A DNA stretch of 64,000 bases from Verrucomicrobiota bacterium. Lineage in GTDB: Bacteria; Verrucomicrobiota; Verrucomicrobiia; Verrucomicrobiales; Akkermansiaceae. Made by a program: the position numbers and the translations under genes. Numbering within the stretch: the stretch's first letter is position 1; every line of letters begins with the position of its first letter. The notes below the pieces were generated by a model that ran no database searches, was not told the origin of the DNA, and worked only from the letters and a program-made list of their open reading frames with translations. The stretch lies in assembly GCA_026397725.1 (NCBI GenBank), contig JAPLUI010000320.1, positions 20,093 through 84,092 of the forward strand, given 5' to 3'. Positions 29,343-37,814 of the stretch are shown one piece after another.

Positions 29343-30122
29343 ATGCTTCAAAGAAAATCTCCGAGGGCGGCCACGACCGTGCGTGCGCAAGGAAGATTTT
29401 CACGGCTGGTTGGTGGGCCGCTGGTGGTGAGCGCGGCGCTGTGCTGGTTGCCGCCCGCTGGCCATGCCGAGGAATGGGCTGCGGACATGCCGTTCACTTA
29501 TCCGAACGCAAGCGACCTGTGGCAGCGCCACGTCGCGATACTCGCGGCGGTCAAGAAGATGCCCGACGCCAGGATCATCTTCATCGGTGACTCGATCACC
29601 CATTTTTGGGAGAGCAAAGGCAAGGCCGTCTGGGACAAACACTATGCATCCCGCAAGGCTCTGAACCTGGGCGTCAGCGGCGACCGGACCAACGGCTGCA
29701 TGTGGCGCCTGGACAACGGCGAACTCGCAGGCCTCAAGCCCAAACTCGCCGTGATCCTCATCGGCACGAACAACACCTGGGGCGACGAAATGCCCGTCGA
29801 TGCCAGTGCCCGGGGCGTCAAGATCATCGTCGAACTGGTGCGCAAGAAACTGCCGGACACGACGATCCTGTTGATGGGGATCTTTCCACGCGAGGACCCT
29901 AACACCAATGGCAAGTACAAGTTGCTCAACCAGGCTGTGAGCGAGATCAAGTTCGACAGCAAGGTCCACTATATGGACATCGGCAAACAGTTCCTCGACG
30001 ACTCGGGAAAAATCGCCCGCGGGTTCGAGGGCGACAAACTCCACCTCTCGGCCGAGGGCTATCAGATTTGGGCCACCGCCATCGAGGCGGGTGTGGCCAG
30101 GGTACTCGGGGAGAAAAAGTAG
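29343..30122 (+). CDS. Secreted SGNH/GDSL-family esterase
   Basis: The ATG at 29343 gives 259 residues with a signal-type segment (LVGGPLVVSAALCWLPPAGH, then AEEWA). The SGNH blocks are complete: catalytic Ser in IIFIGDSITHFWES, Gly in LNLGVSGDRT, Asn in VILIGTNNTWGDE, and the Asp/His pair in GDKLHLSAEGYQIW. The family hydrolyses acetyl or acyl esters, here probably on glycans given the neighbours. Its first 70 residues are nearly repeated in the chimeric gene at 30727, which shows a former duplication. Confidence 0.88.
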   Translation: MLQRKSPRAATTVRAQGRFSRLVGGPLVVSAALCWLPPAGHAEEWAADMPFTYPNASDLWQRHVAILAAVKKMPDARIIFIGDSITHFWESKGKAVWDKHYASRKALNLGVSGDRTNGCMWRLDNGELAGLKPKLAVILIGTNNTWGDEMPVDASARGVKIIVELVRKKLPDTTILLMGIFPREDPNTNGKYKLLNQAVSEIKFDSKVHYMDIGKQFLDDSGKIARGFEGDKLHLSAEGYQIWATAIEAGVARVLGEKK

Positions 30123-30345
30123 CTGCCACCATCCTGCTGGCCAGGTAGCGCCCGCTCTCCGGTCCGCGCGCCGACGGTCTCGGACGATCTTCATGAAAGA
30201 TGGTGCCCCAATCGAAAGTAAGAGCGAGAGGCCAGACATTCTGATCCGGCCCCCAGCCCCTCAACTCGAACCGCCAAACCGTCCCATCCGTGATGTGAGA
30301 TGGGATCGGAAGCAGTCACACCAAAGCGAACTCCCGGCATTTCCA
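30123..30345. other. Short spacer, no gene
   Basis: Only short frames. A near-palindrome gatcttcatgaaagat near 30187 could be chance. Confidence 0.3.
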
Positions 30346-30663
30346 GTGAAAATAATCACGATGATTCACCTGTTGCTGATTGGCAGCGGATTCATGCAGG
30401 CACATGCGGATCCGCTTTCCCAAAAGTCGGTCTTGACCCTGGCGGAAAAGTCCGCCACTTGGCAATTGTCGAAATTACCAACCCGTGACTGGTGGACGTG
30501 GCCGGCGGATCATCCGTACGGGCAATACTGGTGGAGCTGGTGGAGTTGGTGTGACGCCCTGTATATGGCCCCTCCCACTTTCGCCAAGTATGCCGAAGCG
30601 ACCGGTCAGCCACGGTACCTCGATAAAATGGATGTGTTGAACCATATCCCTAACACTCAATAA
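30346..30663 (+). pseudogene. N-terminal remnant of a GH105/GH88-type hydrolase
   Basis: About 105 residues from GTG 30346 (or ATG 30361) include a signal-like start and the early motifs of unsaturated rhamnogalacturonyl hydrolases: KSATWQLSKLPTRDWWTWPA, then WSWCDALYMAPPTFAKYAEA and PRYLDKMD. Family members have about 350-400 residues; this frame stops at TAA after HIPNTQ, before the catalytic Asp region. The enzyme would have cut the product of rhamnogalacturonan lyases, so its loss bears on the pectin-related role of this cluster. Confidence 0.75.
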
Positions 30664-30726
30664 AATGTCCTTTCAATTTTGCACCCAATGGGGTATTCCG
30701 AATAATATCATTAACAAGACAACAAT

Positions 30727-31872
30727 ATGATTACCCATACCAAGCGAGTACAGAAAACGGGGTCATGGTGGGTTGGCGTGCCGTTGATGCTGGGCGCGGC
30801 ATTGTGCGGCCTGACGTCAGCAAGCCATGCCGAGGAATGGGCGGCGGACAAGCCGTTCACGTATCCCAATCCAAGTGACATGTTGCAGCGCCACAACACG
30901 ATCCTCGAGGCGGTCAAGAAGACGCCCGACGCCAATATCATCTTCATCGGTGACAAACCCAACACCACCGGCACACCCGGCACACAGTCTGCGGCACCCG
31001 GTCACCTCCGCCATTTCGACGCGAAGACCGTCGAGCAGGCACAGGCATGGCAGCGCGAGTCGGTCACCCTCATGGCGGTCGACAAGAAAATGACTGCTTT
31101 GTTAGGACAACGCAAGGCCGCCGGCCCGGAACAGGACTATGGAACGCCATTGAAGGCCAAAATCATCAGTCAGGCTGACAAGGGGAAGTTCACCCGCATC
31201 GAGGTGGAGTTCGATGTGTTCGACAATTGGCGGACACGCGCCATCGTGACCGTACCGAAAGAGGGCGGACCATTTCCCGCCGTGGTTTTCATCGAGGGCA
31301 AACCCGAGCGGCCCTACGAAAGCCCGACGGCGTGCGGGACCGTTCTTGCCGAGGCAGGATATATCACACTCTCGTTGGATGTTCAGGGCGACCGCACGCA
31401 CAAGCCCGAACTCGGCGGCCACGAGCGCCTCGTGCCGGGCATCCGCGCCGTGGACTATCTATTGACAAGGCCGGATGTGGATCGGGAGAAAATCGGCGTG
31501 GCCGGCTTGTGCCGTTGGGGCGCGCTGGCGGTGTTCGATGCGCATCTCGATCCGCGCATCAAGGCGGTGGTCGCCGCAGCCTGTCTGTTCAAGGCCGCGC
31601 CCGGCGGCCGCTACTACGCGACCATCAACAACGATCCGCACGATTTCCGCGACTGTTATGCGATGCTGGCCCCCCGCCCGCTGCTGGTCCAGTTAGGGAA
31701 AGCCGACGCTTACCTGCCGATGTTCCCCAGCGAGCAAGACCTCGCGGATGCACGCAAGGCCTACGAGGTGTTAGGTCACCCGGAGTTGTTCGAAATTTTC
31801 TGGCATCCGGGCGGTCACCTGATCGAAGGCAGTTCCCTGCCGCCATTCTTCAAAAAGGCCTTCTCCAAGTGA
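30727..31872 (+). CDS. Chimeric protein: SGNH N-terminus fused to alpha/beta hydrolase
   Basis: The 381-residue product starts with a signal peptide and about 40 residues nearly identical (32 of 41) to the start of the SGNH esterase at 29343 (PFTYPNPSDMLQRHNTILEA to IIFIGD). Right after GD the sequence switches, through PNTTGTPGTQSAAPG, to an alpha/beta hydrolase. That part has FPAVVFIEGKPERPYESPTA, a nucleophile elbow GLCRWGALAVF with Cys where Ser is usual, the Asp in GKADAYLPM and the His in WHPGGHLIEGS. A Cys nucleophile is known in dienelactone hydrolases; acetyl-xylan-esterase-like enzymes use Ser. The gene probably arose by recombination after duplication of the SGNH start. Its stop overlaps the next ATG by one base (TGATG). 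Confidence 0.75.
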   Translation: MITHTKRVQKTGSWWVGVPLMLGAALCGLTSASHAEEWAADKPFTYPNPSDMLQRHNTILEAVKKTPDANIIFIGDKPNTTGTPGTQSAAPGHLRHFDAKTVEQAQAWQRESVTLMAVDKKMTALLGQRKAAGPEQDYGTPLKAKIISQADKGKFTRIEVEFDVFDNWRTRAIVTVPKEGGPFPAVVFIEGKPERPYESPTACGTVLAEAGYITLSLDVQGDRTHKPELGGHERLVPGIRAVDYLLTRPDVDREKIGVAGLCRWGALAVFDAHLDPRIKAVVAAACLFKAAPGGRYYATINNDPHDFRDCYAMLAPRPLLVQLGKADAYLPMFPSEQDLADARKAYEVLGHPELFEIFWHPGGHLIEGSSLPPFFKKAFSK

Positions 31873-33362
31873 TGATGAACCATCCTTTGCAGACACCCGG
31901 TTTCGCTCTCATCGCAGGCTTGGCGGCCGTGGCTTCCGAAGTCTCAGCCGATGTGAAGCTGCCGCCCGTGTTCGCCGACCACATGGTGCTCCAACAACAG
32001 GTGAAACTCCCCGTCTGGGGCACCGCCGGTCCCGGCGAGGGGGTGACCGTGAAGATCGCCGGCCAGTCGGTTCTAACTACCGCCGGCAACGATGGCCGAT
32101 GGAAGCTCGAACTGATGCCGCTGTCCATCGGGGATCCGTTGGAGATGACGGTCCAGGGCAACAACACCGTCACCTTCAAGGACGTGCGGGTGGGCGAGGT
32201 GTGGGTCTGCTGCGGGCAATCTAACATGGCATTGACATTGAACGCCACGAAGGATTCCGCCCGGGAAATCGCAGCGGCGAATTTCCCGAATCTGCGATTG
32301 TTCAACGGAACGGGCGGCCCGTGGACCCTTTGTTCGCCTCAGCCCGCCGCGCCCTTTTCGGCAGTCGCATACTATTTCGGCAAACACCTGCAAGAGGGTC
32401 TCGACCCGGTGCCCATCGGCCTCATCAACATCTCATTCTCCGGCACCGCAACCGAGGCATGGATGCCCCGCGAAAGTCCCGAGGCGGCGGTGATCCTCGG
32501 CCTGCGCCAGGAAAGCTATCGCCTGAACAATGCCAAGTATCAGGCAGACTTCGAGCGTTGGAAGATGGATTGTGAAAAGGCCAAAGCCGCCGGGCAACCT
32601 GTCCCGCCCGAGCCGCGCAAGATGAAGCGCACCGCGCCCGCCGGTATCGAAACGCCCGGCCAGTATTGGCCGCGGGTGGTGGCCATGGCACCCTATGGCA
32701 TCCGTGGTGTGATCTGGTATCAGGGCGAGGCGAATTGCTGGTCCATCCCCGCCGCCGAGTATCAGCGGGTGCTTCTACCCGCCATGATCGCCCAATGGCG
32801 GCAAACATGGGGCCAGGGTGATTTCCCCTTCCTCATGGTCCAGTTGCCTAACTACAACTACCACCCACCCTACGATTCCAACACCTGGCCGGCTTTCCGT
32901 GAGGCACAGCAACACGTGCTCGATACCGTGCCCAACACCGGCCTGGCCATCACCCTCGACGTGGGTGACATGAGCAACATCCACCCTGTCAACAAACAGC
33001 CGGTGGGCCAGCGGCTGGCACTGTGGGCGCTTACACATACCTACGGCAAACAGGGACTGGTCTTCACCGGCCCGCGCTACAAGTCCGTGAGCGTGGAAGG
33101 CGACAAGGTACGGCTCACGTTCGACCATGTGGGTGGTGGGCTGACATGGCGCGATGGCAAGGTGACCACCGGGTTTGAGATCGCCGGGGCCGATGGCAAA
33201 TACGTCCAGGCAACTCCACAGATCGATGGCAACACGGTTGTGCTGCACCGCCCGGAAGTGGCGTCTCCCGTCGCGGCACGCTATGGCTGGGGAGATGAAT
33301 CGCTACTGACGCTGATGAACAAGGAAGGATTGCCCGCGTGGCCATTGCGCAGCAACCCATAG
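31872..33362 (+). CDS. Secreted sialate O-acetylesterase-type (SASA) enzyme
   Basis: The 496-residue protein has a signal-like N-terminus (FALIAGLAAVASEVSA) and the SASA order: KLPPVFADHMVLQQQVKLPV, an Ig-like domain, the catalytic Ser in CCGQSNMALTL, GVIWYQGEANCW, and the Asp/His site in DVGDMSNIHPVNKQPVGQRL. The family removes O-acetyl groups from sugars, including plant polysaccharides, in the periplasm or outside. The start is set by the TGATG overlap with the preceding esterase gene, so both are made together. Confidence 0.9.
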   Translation: MMNHPLQTPGFALIAGLAAVASEVSADVKLPPVFADHMVLQQQVKLPVWGTAGPGEGVTVKIAGQSVLTTAGNDGRWKLELMPLSIGDPLEMTVQGNNTVTFKDVRVGEVWVCCGQSNMALTLNATKDSAREIAAANFPNLRLFNGTGGPWTLCSPQPAAPFSAVAYYFGKHLQEGLDPVPIGLINISFSGTATEAWMPRESPEAAVILGLRQESYRLNNAKYQADFERWKMDCEKAKAAGQPVPPEPRKMKRTAPAGIETPGQYWPRVVAMAPYGIRGVIWYQGEANCWSIPAAEYQRVLLPAMIAQWRQTWGQGDFPFLMVQLPNYNYHPPYDSNTWPAFREAQQHVLDTVPNTGLAITLDVGDMSNIHPVNKQPVGQRLALWALTHTYGKQGLVFTGPRYKSVSVEGDKVRLTFDHVGGGLTWRDGKVTTGFEIAGADGKYVQATPQIDGNTVVLHRPEVASPVAARYGWGDESLLTLMNKEGLPAWPLRSNP

Positions 33363-33374
33363 CAGAATATCATC

Positions 33375-36300
33375 ATGATCATTAGAATACTTCGCATCGC
33401 ATCGACCCTCATCGTCGTGCTCGCCGCAGCGGGTTTCGCCGCCACCGATTCCCTGACGCAATCTCCGCTGCCCGAACCGGAACGCGGGCAGTTGCGTACC
33501 ATGCAGCGGGCCTATGACTATCAAACGATCGTCAAAACCTATGCCCAATACATGATCGAGCACGGCCGCGACACCTACGGCAAGGAACAATCCCCGTTGT
33601 TCAGCGTGATCATGGACCGCTCCACCGGCACGCTCTTCACCGACCCTGGCAAGGTGCCTTACCCGAACGTCAAGACCAGGCCGTTTGCCCCCGGCTACGA
33701 ACGGGAAAACAAAATGCGCCCGTATGACCGGACCTACACCGGGGCCAATCCGATAGATGATCTCAGCCTGTTCAAAATCCTTTACCGTCTATCGGAAATC
33801 ACGGGGGACAACCACTACCGGGAGGAAGCCGACAAGGCTAACCGCTGGTGGATGGCCCACACCCAAAGCAAGGTGACCGGTCTTTACCCGTGGGGCACCC
33901 ATATCTATTGGGATTTTTACACCGATGCCATGGCCGGGGCCTGGAACAACGGCATGGAAATGAACCGGCCCTGGCCCTATTGGGCGCTCGACCGGGATGC
34001 CCTGAAACGCTTCGCCTGCGGGTTGTGGGACCACGCGATCGCCGACAAACGCACCGGCAACTTCAACCGCCATGTCATCTATGGCGGGCATGGGCCGGGC
34101 GTGGGCATGGAGTTCGGTTGGCCCGGATCGGCATTCATCAGCACCTGGGCGGAGGAATACGTGCTGTCCAAAGACCCCGAGATGAAACGCGCCATTCTAA
34201 CCGTGCTGGGACGCTGGGATGGTTTGCGCGATCCCAAGACCGGCGCGCAGTCCGCCAGCTCTTCCTACCTGACTGAGTGCTGGGCGAACATGAACCTCTA
34301 TGCCGCCAATGTGATCGATGAGGCGGCCGCACGCGTCGAACCCGTGGACCGCGAACTGGCGGAAACCCTGCGCGATTATGGCCGCAAAACCGATAACGAG
34401 TATCTCTCCAAAGCGGATGAACGGCTGAATGTGCGCGAGCGGGGATTGCTCCATAGCTATGACCGCTCTACCGGCGCGGTCGGCGGCCTGGTGACCGGAC
34501 CCGATGACATCGGATTCCCGCTGCGCGACGCGACCGGCCTGCCCGCCGCCTCGCTGTCATTTAACAGCTTCTGGTTTCCTAACCGGATGATCGCCTACTC
34601 CGCAACCCTGCTCTGGCAGCGCTCGCTGCACACATCGTCCGAGCCGCACCGGCAACGCTACCGGCAGGCGGTGCTGGAAACCGCCGAGATGTACCTGAGC
34701 CTCGAACCCGAAATCCAATGGCCGGTATATAGCGAACAAATCGCCCAGGTCATGGAAGTTTTGTTAGGCGCACATGAGATCACGGGCAGCCCGGCCTATC
34801 TGCGCCGGGCGGACCATTTGGGGCATCTGGCTATCAACTTGTTCATGGATGATGTCTCGCCGCTGCCGAAAATGAACCACTTCAACCCATGGTATGAGTG
34901 CAAGAATGGCGCGGACAATCGCTGGCTGCTCAACCTGTTGGAATTGGACGCGCGATGGGCCAAGGCTGGCGCCGTTCCACGTTACGGCAAACCCATGGCG
35001 GCGGACAACACCTTGAAGACCGACGGGACTCTAACCGCAGGCATGCCACCGGACCAGTTCACCCGTCAACTGCAACAATCGATCAAGGACGGCATGGGCG
35101 GAGTCTTCGATTGCACGCGCCTGACTTCACCCACTCCCGAGTTGCTCCTGGCTTATGGCGTGAATGGCGAGAAATCACTGGCTCTTTACCGGGTGCGGGA
35201 CCCGTTCACGCCCGCCGAAGGACTGGACGCGGGCGGGCTTGACCTGATCCTATCGGATGTCATCAACCATGTGCCGACGGCGGAGGAAGCCGCGCCGTTT
35301 GACGGGGTGGTCAATGCGGGCTTCACCGGCCGGGGGGTGGAAGAATCCACCGCCCGCGAGGCGGGATTCAAGGAGTTGTTGCGCCAGGCTGGGCTGGTTC
35401 TGGTCAACCGCGGGCAAACGCCATCCACCGTGCGCGTCACCGCCACTTTTAACGATACCTATCACGATAACGGACGGCAGTCATGGCAGCAATTGTTAGC
35501 CCCCGGCCAGCGCGCGCTCGTCGCCTGTGCGTCGCCGGACCGTAAGTACCTCCGCCGCCTGGACCTCGCCAGCGAGGGCGGCAACGGGGTCAGGGTCGAG
35601 CACTTCGCCTTTGTCATGGCCAAGCGCACCGAGGTGAACCCGCCTCCACCCACCGGGCCGACGGAGGCCGGGCCAACCGTGAAGTCTATCTATCAGGACT
35701 ACGCCGTTCAGATCCTGAAGGCCGACCATTACTATGCGTTGAACGAAACCAAGGGCCGGTGGGTCTATGATACCGGTGGCGCGGCTGACAAATGGTACGG
35801 CGTTTATCAGGGCGCAGGCACTGACAGTGCCAAGGGTTCCACCCAAGGGCCCGACAAGCCCTACTTCACCGCCGAAAACCGCTGTTTTTTCGCCAACGGC
35901 AAGGGCTCCGCCGCAGGTCCCCAGGGCGGCTGGATCCGTCTCGGCCCGCGTGCCGGCACCGGAAACTGCACCGTTGCCATGTGGGTCAAAATCAACGCCA
36001 ACCAGCACTATGGCTGGCAACGGCTGTTCAAGACGGCGGATGATTCCAACTGTTTCCTGATCGGCCTTCACGACGCCGTGGGCGCCCCGACCCGTGGCGT
36101 GCATCTGGCCACCGGCACCAAAACCGGCACCGCCCGCCACCTGCCGGCCACGGTCAAGGATATCGCGGACAGCCAGTGGCACCATCTCTTCGCCACACGC
36201 ACCGGCCCGGATCGGGCGCAGCTCAAGCTGGCGGTGGACGGCGTGGATTACTCGGCCTCCCTAACCGACAATGACGACTCATGGAGCGGCGGTGGCAACG

Positions 36301-36452
36301 ACTGGTGCATTGCCGCACGCGGCGATCCGGTCAATTGGCCCGCAGGTGTGGCGGGATCCGTGGACGAGGTGGCGGTCTGGCCGGCCACCGCCCTGGGCGT
36401 GAGGGATGGCATGGCTCTCTACCATGCTCCTCTCCCCGAGCCCCCCAGGTAA
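33375..36452 (+). CDS. Large secreted alpha/alpha-barrel protein with LamG domain
   Basis: The 1025-residue protein starts with a signal peptide (RIASTLIVVLAAAGFAATDS). Residues about 35-550 form repeated helices with YAQYMIEHGRDTYGKEQSPL, YDRTYTGANPIDDLSLFKIL and YGGHGPGVGMEFGWPGSAFI, the style of lyase- or glycoside-hydrolase-type toroids. A beta-sandwich follows, and the last 220 residues are a LamG/concanavalin-like binding domain (NCTVAMWVKINANQHYGWQR, SQWHHLFATRTGPDRAQLKL). The SxLF-DR pattern occurs in uncharacterised proteins of the PVC group. It lies 12 nt after the SASA gene, so it belongs to the same operon and probably acts on the same acetylated glycan. Confidence 0.7.
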   Translation: MIIRILRIASTLIVVLAAAGFAATDSLTQSPLPEPERGQLRTMQRAYDYQTIVKTYAQYMIEHGRDTYGKEQSPLFSVIMDRSTGTLFTDPGKVPYPNVKTRPFAPGYERENKMRPYDRTYTGANPIDDLSLFKILYRLSEITGDNHYREEADKANRWWMAHTQSKVTGLYPWGTHIYWDFYTDAMAGAWNNGMEMNRPWPYWALDRDALKRFACGLWDHAIADKRTGNFNRHVIYGGHGPGVGMEFGWPGSAFISTWAEEYVLSKDPEMKRAILTVLGRWDGLRDPKTGAQSASSSYLTECWANMNLYAANVIDEAAARVEPVDRELAETLRDYGRKTDNEYLSKADERLNVRERGLLHSYDRSTGAVGGLVTGPDDIGFPLRDATGLPAASLSFNSFWFPNRMIAYSATLLWQRSLHTSSEPHRQRYRQAVLETAEMYLSLEPEIQWPVYSEQIAQVMEVLLGAHEITGSPAYLRRADHLGHLAINLFMDDVSPLPKMNHFNPWYECKNGADNRWLLNLLELDARWAKAGAVPRYGKPMAADNTLKTDGTLTAGMPPDQFTRQLQQSIKDGMGGVFDCTRLTSPTPELLLAYGVNGEKSLALYRVRDPFTPAEGLDAGGLDLILSDVINHVPTAEEAAPFDGVVNAGFTGRGVEESTAREAGFKELLRQAGLVLVNRGQTPSTVRVTATFNDTYHDNGRQSWQQLLAPGQRALVACASPDRKYLRRLDLASEGGNGVRVEHFAFVMAKRTEVNPPPPTGPTEAGPTVKSIYQDYAVQILKADHYYALNETKGRWVYDTGGAADKWYGVYQGAGTDSAKGSTQGPDKPYFTAENRCFFANGKGSAAGPQGGWIRLGPRAGTGNCTVAMWVKINANQHYGWQRLFKTADDSNCFLIGLHDAVGAPTRGVHLATGTKTGTARHLPATVKDIADSQWHHLFATRTGPDRAQLKLAVDGVDYSASLTDNDDSWSGGGNDWCIAARGDPVNWPAGVAGSVDEVAVWPATALGVRDGMALYHAPLPEPPR

Positions 36453-36596
36453 CTCTGTGGCACACTCCATCATCGGCGCAGCGCGGTGACCCGGACCTCT
36501 TCAGTCCGGCTTGCTCGAGCCGCGAAACTGTCCTTGCGCGACACGGCCGATGAAATTATCCCTTGCGGGCCGCGTATCGAGCAGCCGCAACCGCCA

Positions 36597-37814
36597 ATGT
36601 CCCTCGCCCATTCCTCCTCCTCCAAGACCACCGCCCGCGCCATTATTCCCTGGTTGGCAGGGCTGGTGCTGATCGCCGGATGTGGCGAAAAGAAGCGGGT
36701 GGCCGTGCCGCAGGCGGGTGCGCCCGCCGAGTTAGGCCTCTGGCAGACGCAGGCGTGGCCGATGGCCCGCGGCGGCAAGGAACTGCAAGGGCGGGTGCAT
36801 GATCGGGTCCCGCAGCAACCGGTCGTTGAGTGGACATTCACCGCAAAGGGCGCGGTGACCTCGGAAGCCGCCGTGGCAAATGGGGTGCTGGTGTTCGGCA
36901 CCGACGAGGGCATGGTGATCGCCGTGGATTTGCAGACGCGGCAGCAACGCTGGCGGGTGGCAACCAAGGATACCGTCGAGGCGACTCCCGCCATCGCCGG
37001 GGACCGCGTGTTCGCGGGCTCCAACGACGGCCTGTTCCGCGCCCTCGACCTCACGACCGGCACGGAACTCTGGCACCTCAAGGGCGAAGAGAAATTCCCC
37101 ACCGGTGCCACCTTGGCTAACAGCCCGGACGGCGCCGGGGCATGGCTGTTGGTCAATGGCTACGACGGCGTGTCGCATTGCTTGCGGACCCAGGATGGTG
37201 CGGAGGTGTGGAAACATGAAGCGGAGGATTTCATCAACGGCTCGCCCGCGATCCTGGATGGCGGCCTGGTGGCCTTCGGCGGCTGTGATTCGGTGATTCA
37301 CGTCATCCGCCTCAAGGACGGCAGCAGCCTGGCCAAGCTGCGCACCGAGGCCCAGATCATCCGCTCGCTGGCAAGTTGGAACGGCACGCTTTACGGGGTC
37401 AACTACGCCAACCAGTTGCTGGCAGCCGAAGCAAACGGCGACAAGCTGACATGGCTGTACGAGAACGACGGCGCGCAGTTTCTAACGAGCCCCGGGGTGG
37501 ACGAGGCGCGGGTCTATGTCGGCTCGCGCGACAAGCACTTGCATGCGGTTGACCGCCTGAGCGGGAAGCTGCTCTGGAAGTTCAAGACCGGCGGGCGGGT
37601 GGAAAGCGCGCCTTTGGTGTTTGACGATGCGGTGGTGTTCGGTTCAAGCGATGGACGCTTGTACGCGGTGGACAAGCTCGATGGCCGGGAACTCTGGAGA
37701 CTGGACCTCGGCGAGGATCTGGCAGTCGCCCCGGCCTTCGCCGCCGGCCGCCTGGTGATTGGGGGCGGCGAGGGCTCCCTGTTTGTGATCAAGGAAGGAG
37801 CCGCCGGAAAATGA
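36597..37814 (+). CDS. PQQ-like beta-propeller lipoprotein
   Basis: The 405-residue protein has a lipobox (LAGLVLIAGCGEKK), so it is lipid-anchored. It then has repeated propeller blades of the type VFxGSxDGxLxAVDxxxGxxLW, seen for example as RVYVGSRDKHLHAVDRLSGK and VVFGSSDGRLYAVDKLDGRE. These domains resemble BamB and PQQ-dependent enzymes but carry no cofactor-binding signature, so a scaffold role is more likely. The ATG at 36597 is chosen because it places the lipobox about 25 residues in. Its stop overlaps the glycosyltransferase start in ATGA. Confidence 0.85.
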   Translation: MSLAHSSSSKTTARAIIPWLAGLVLIAGCGEKKRVAVPQAGAPAELGLWQTQAWPMARGGKELQGRVHDRVPQQPVVEWTFTAKGAVTSEAAVANGVLVFGTDEGMVIAVDLQTRQQRWRVATKDTVEATPAIAGDRVFAGSNDGLFRALDLTTGTELWHLKGEEKFPTGATLANSPDGAGAWLLVNGYDGVSHCLRTQDGAEVWKHEAEDFINGSPAILDGGLVAFGGCDSVIHVIRLKDGSSLAKLRTEAQIIRSLASWNGTLYGVNYANQLLAAEANGDKLTWLYENDGAQFLTSPGVDEARVYVGSRDKHLHAVDRLSGKLLWKFKTGGRVESAPLVFDDAVVFGSSDGRLYAVDKLDGRELWRLDLGEDLAVAPAFAAGRLVIGGGEGSLFVIKEGAAGK

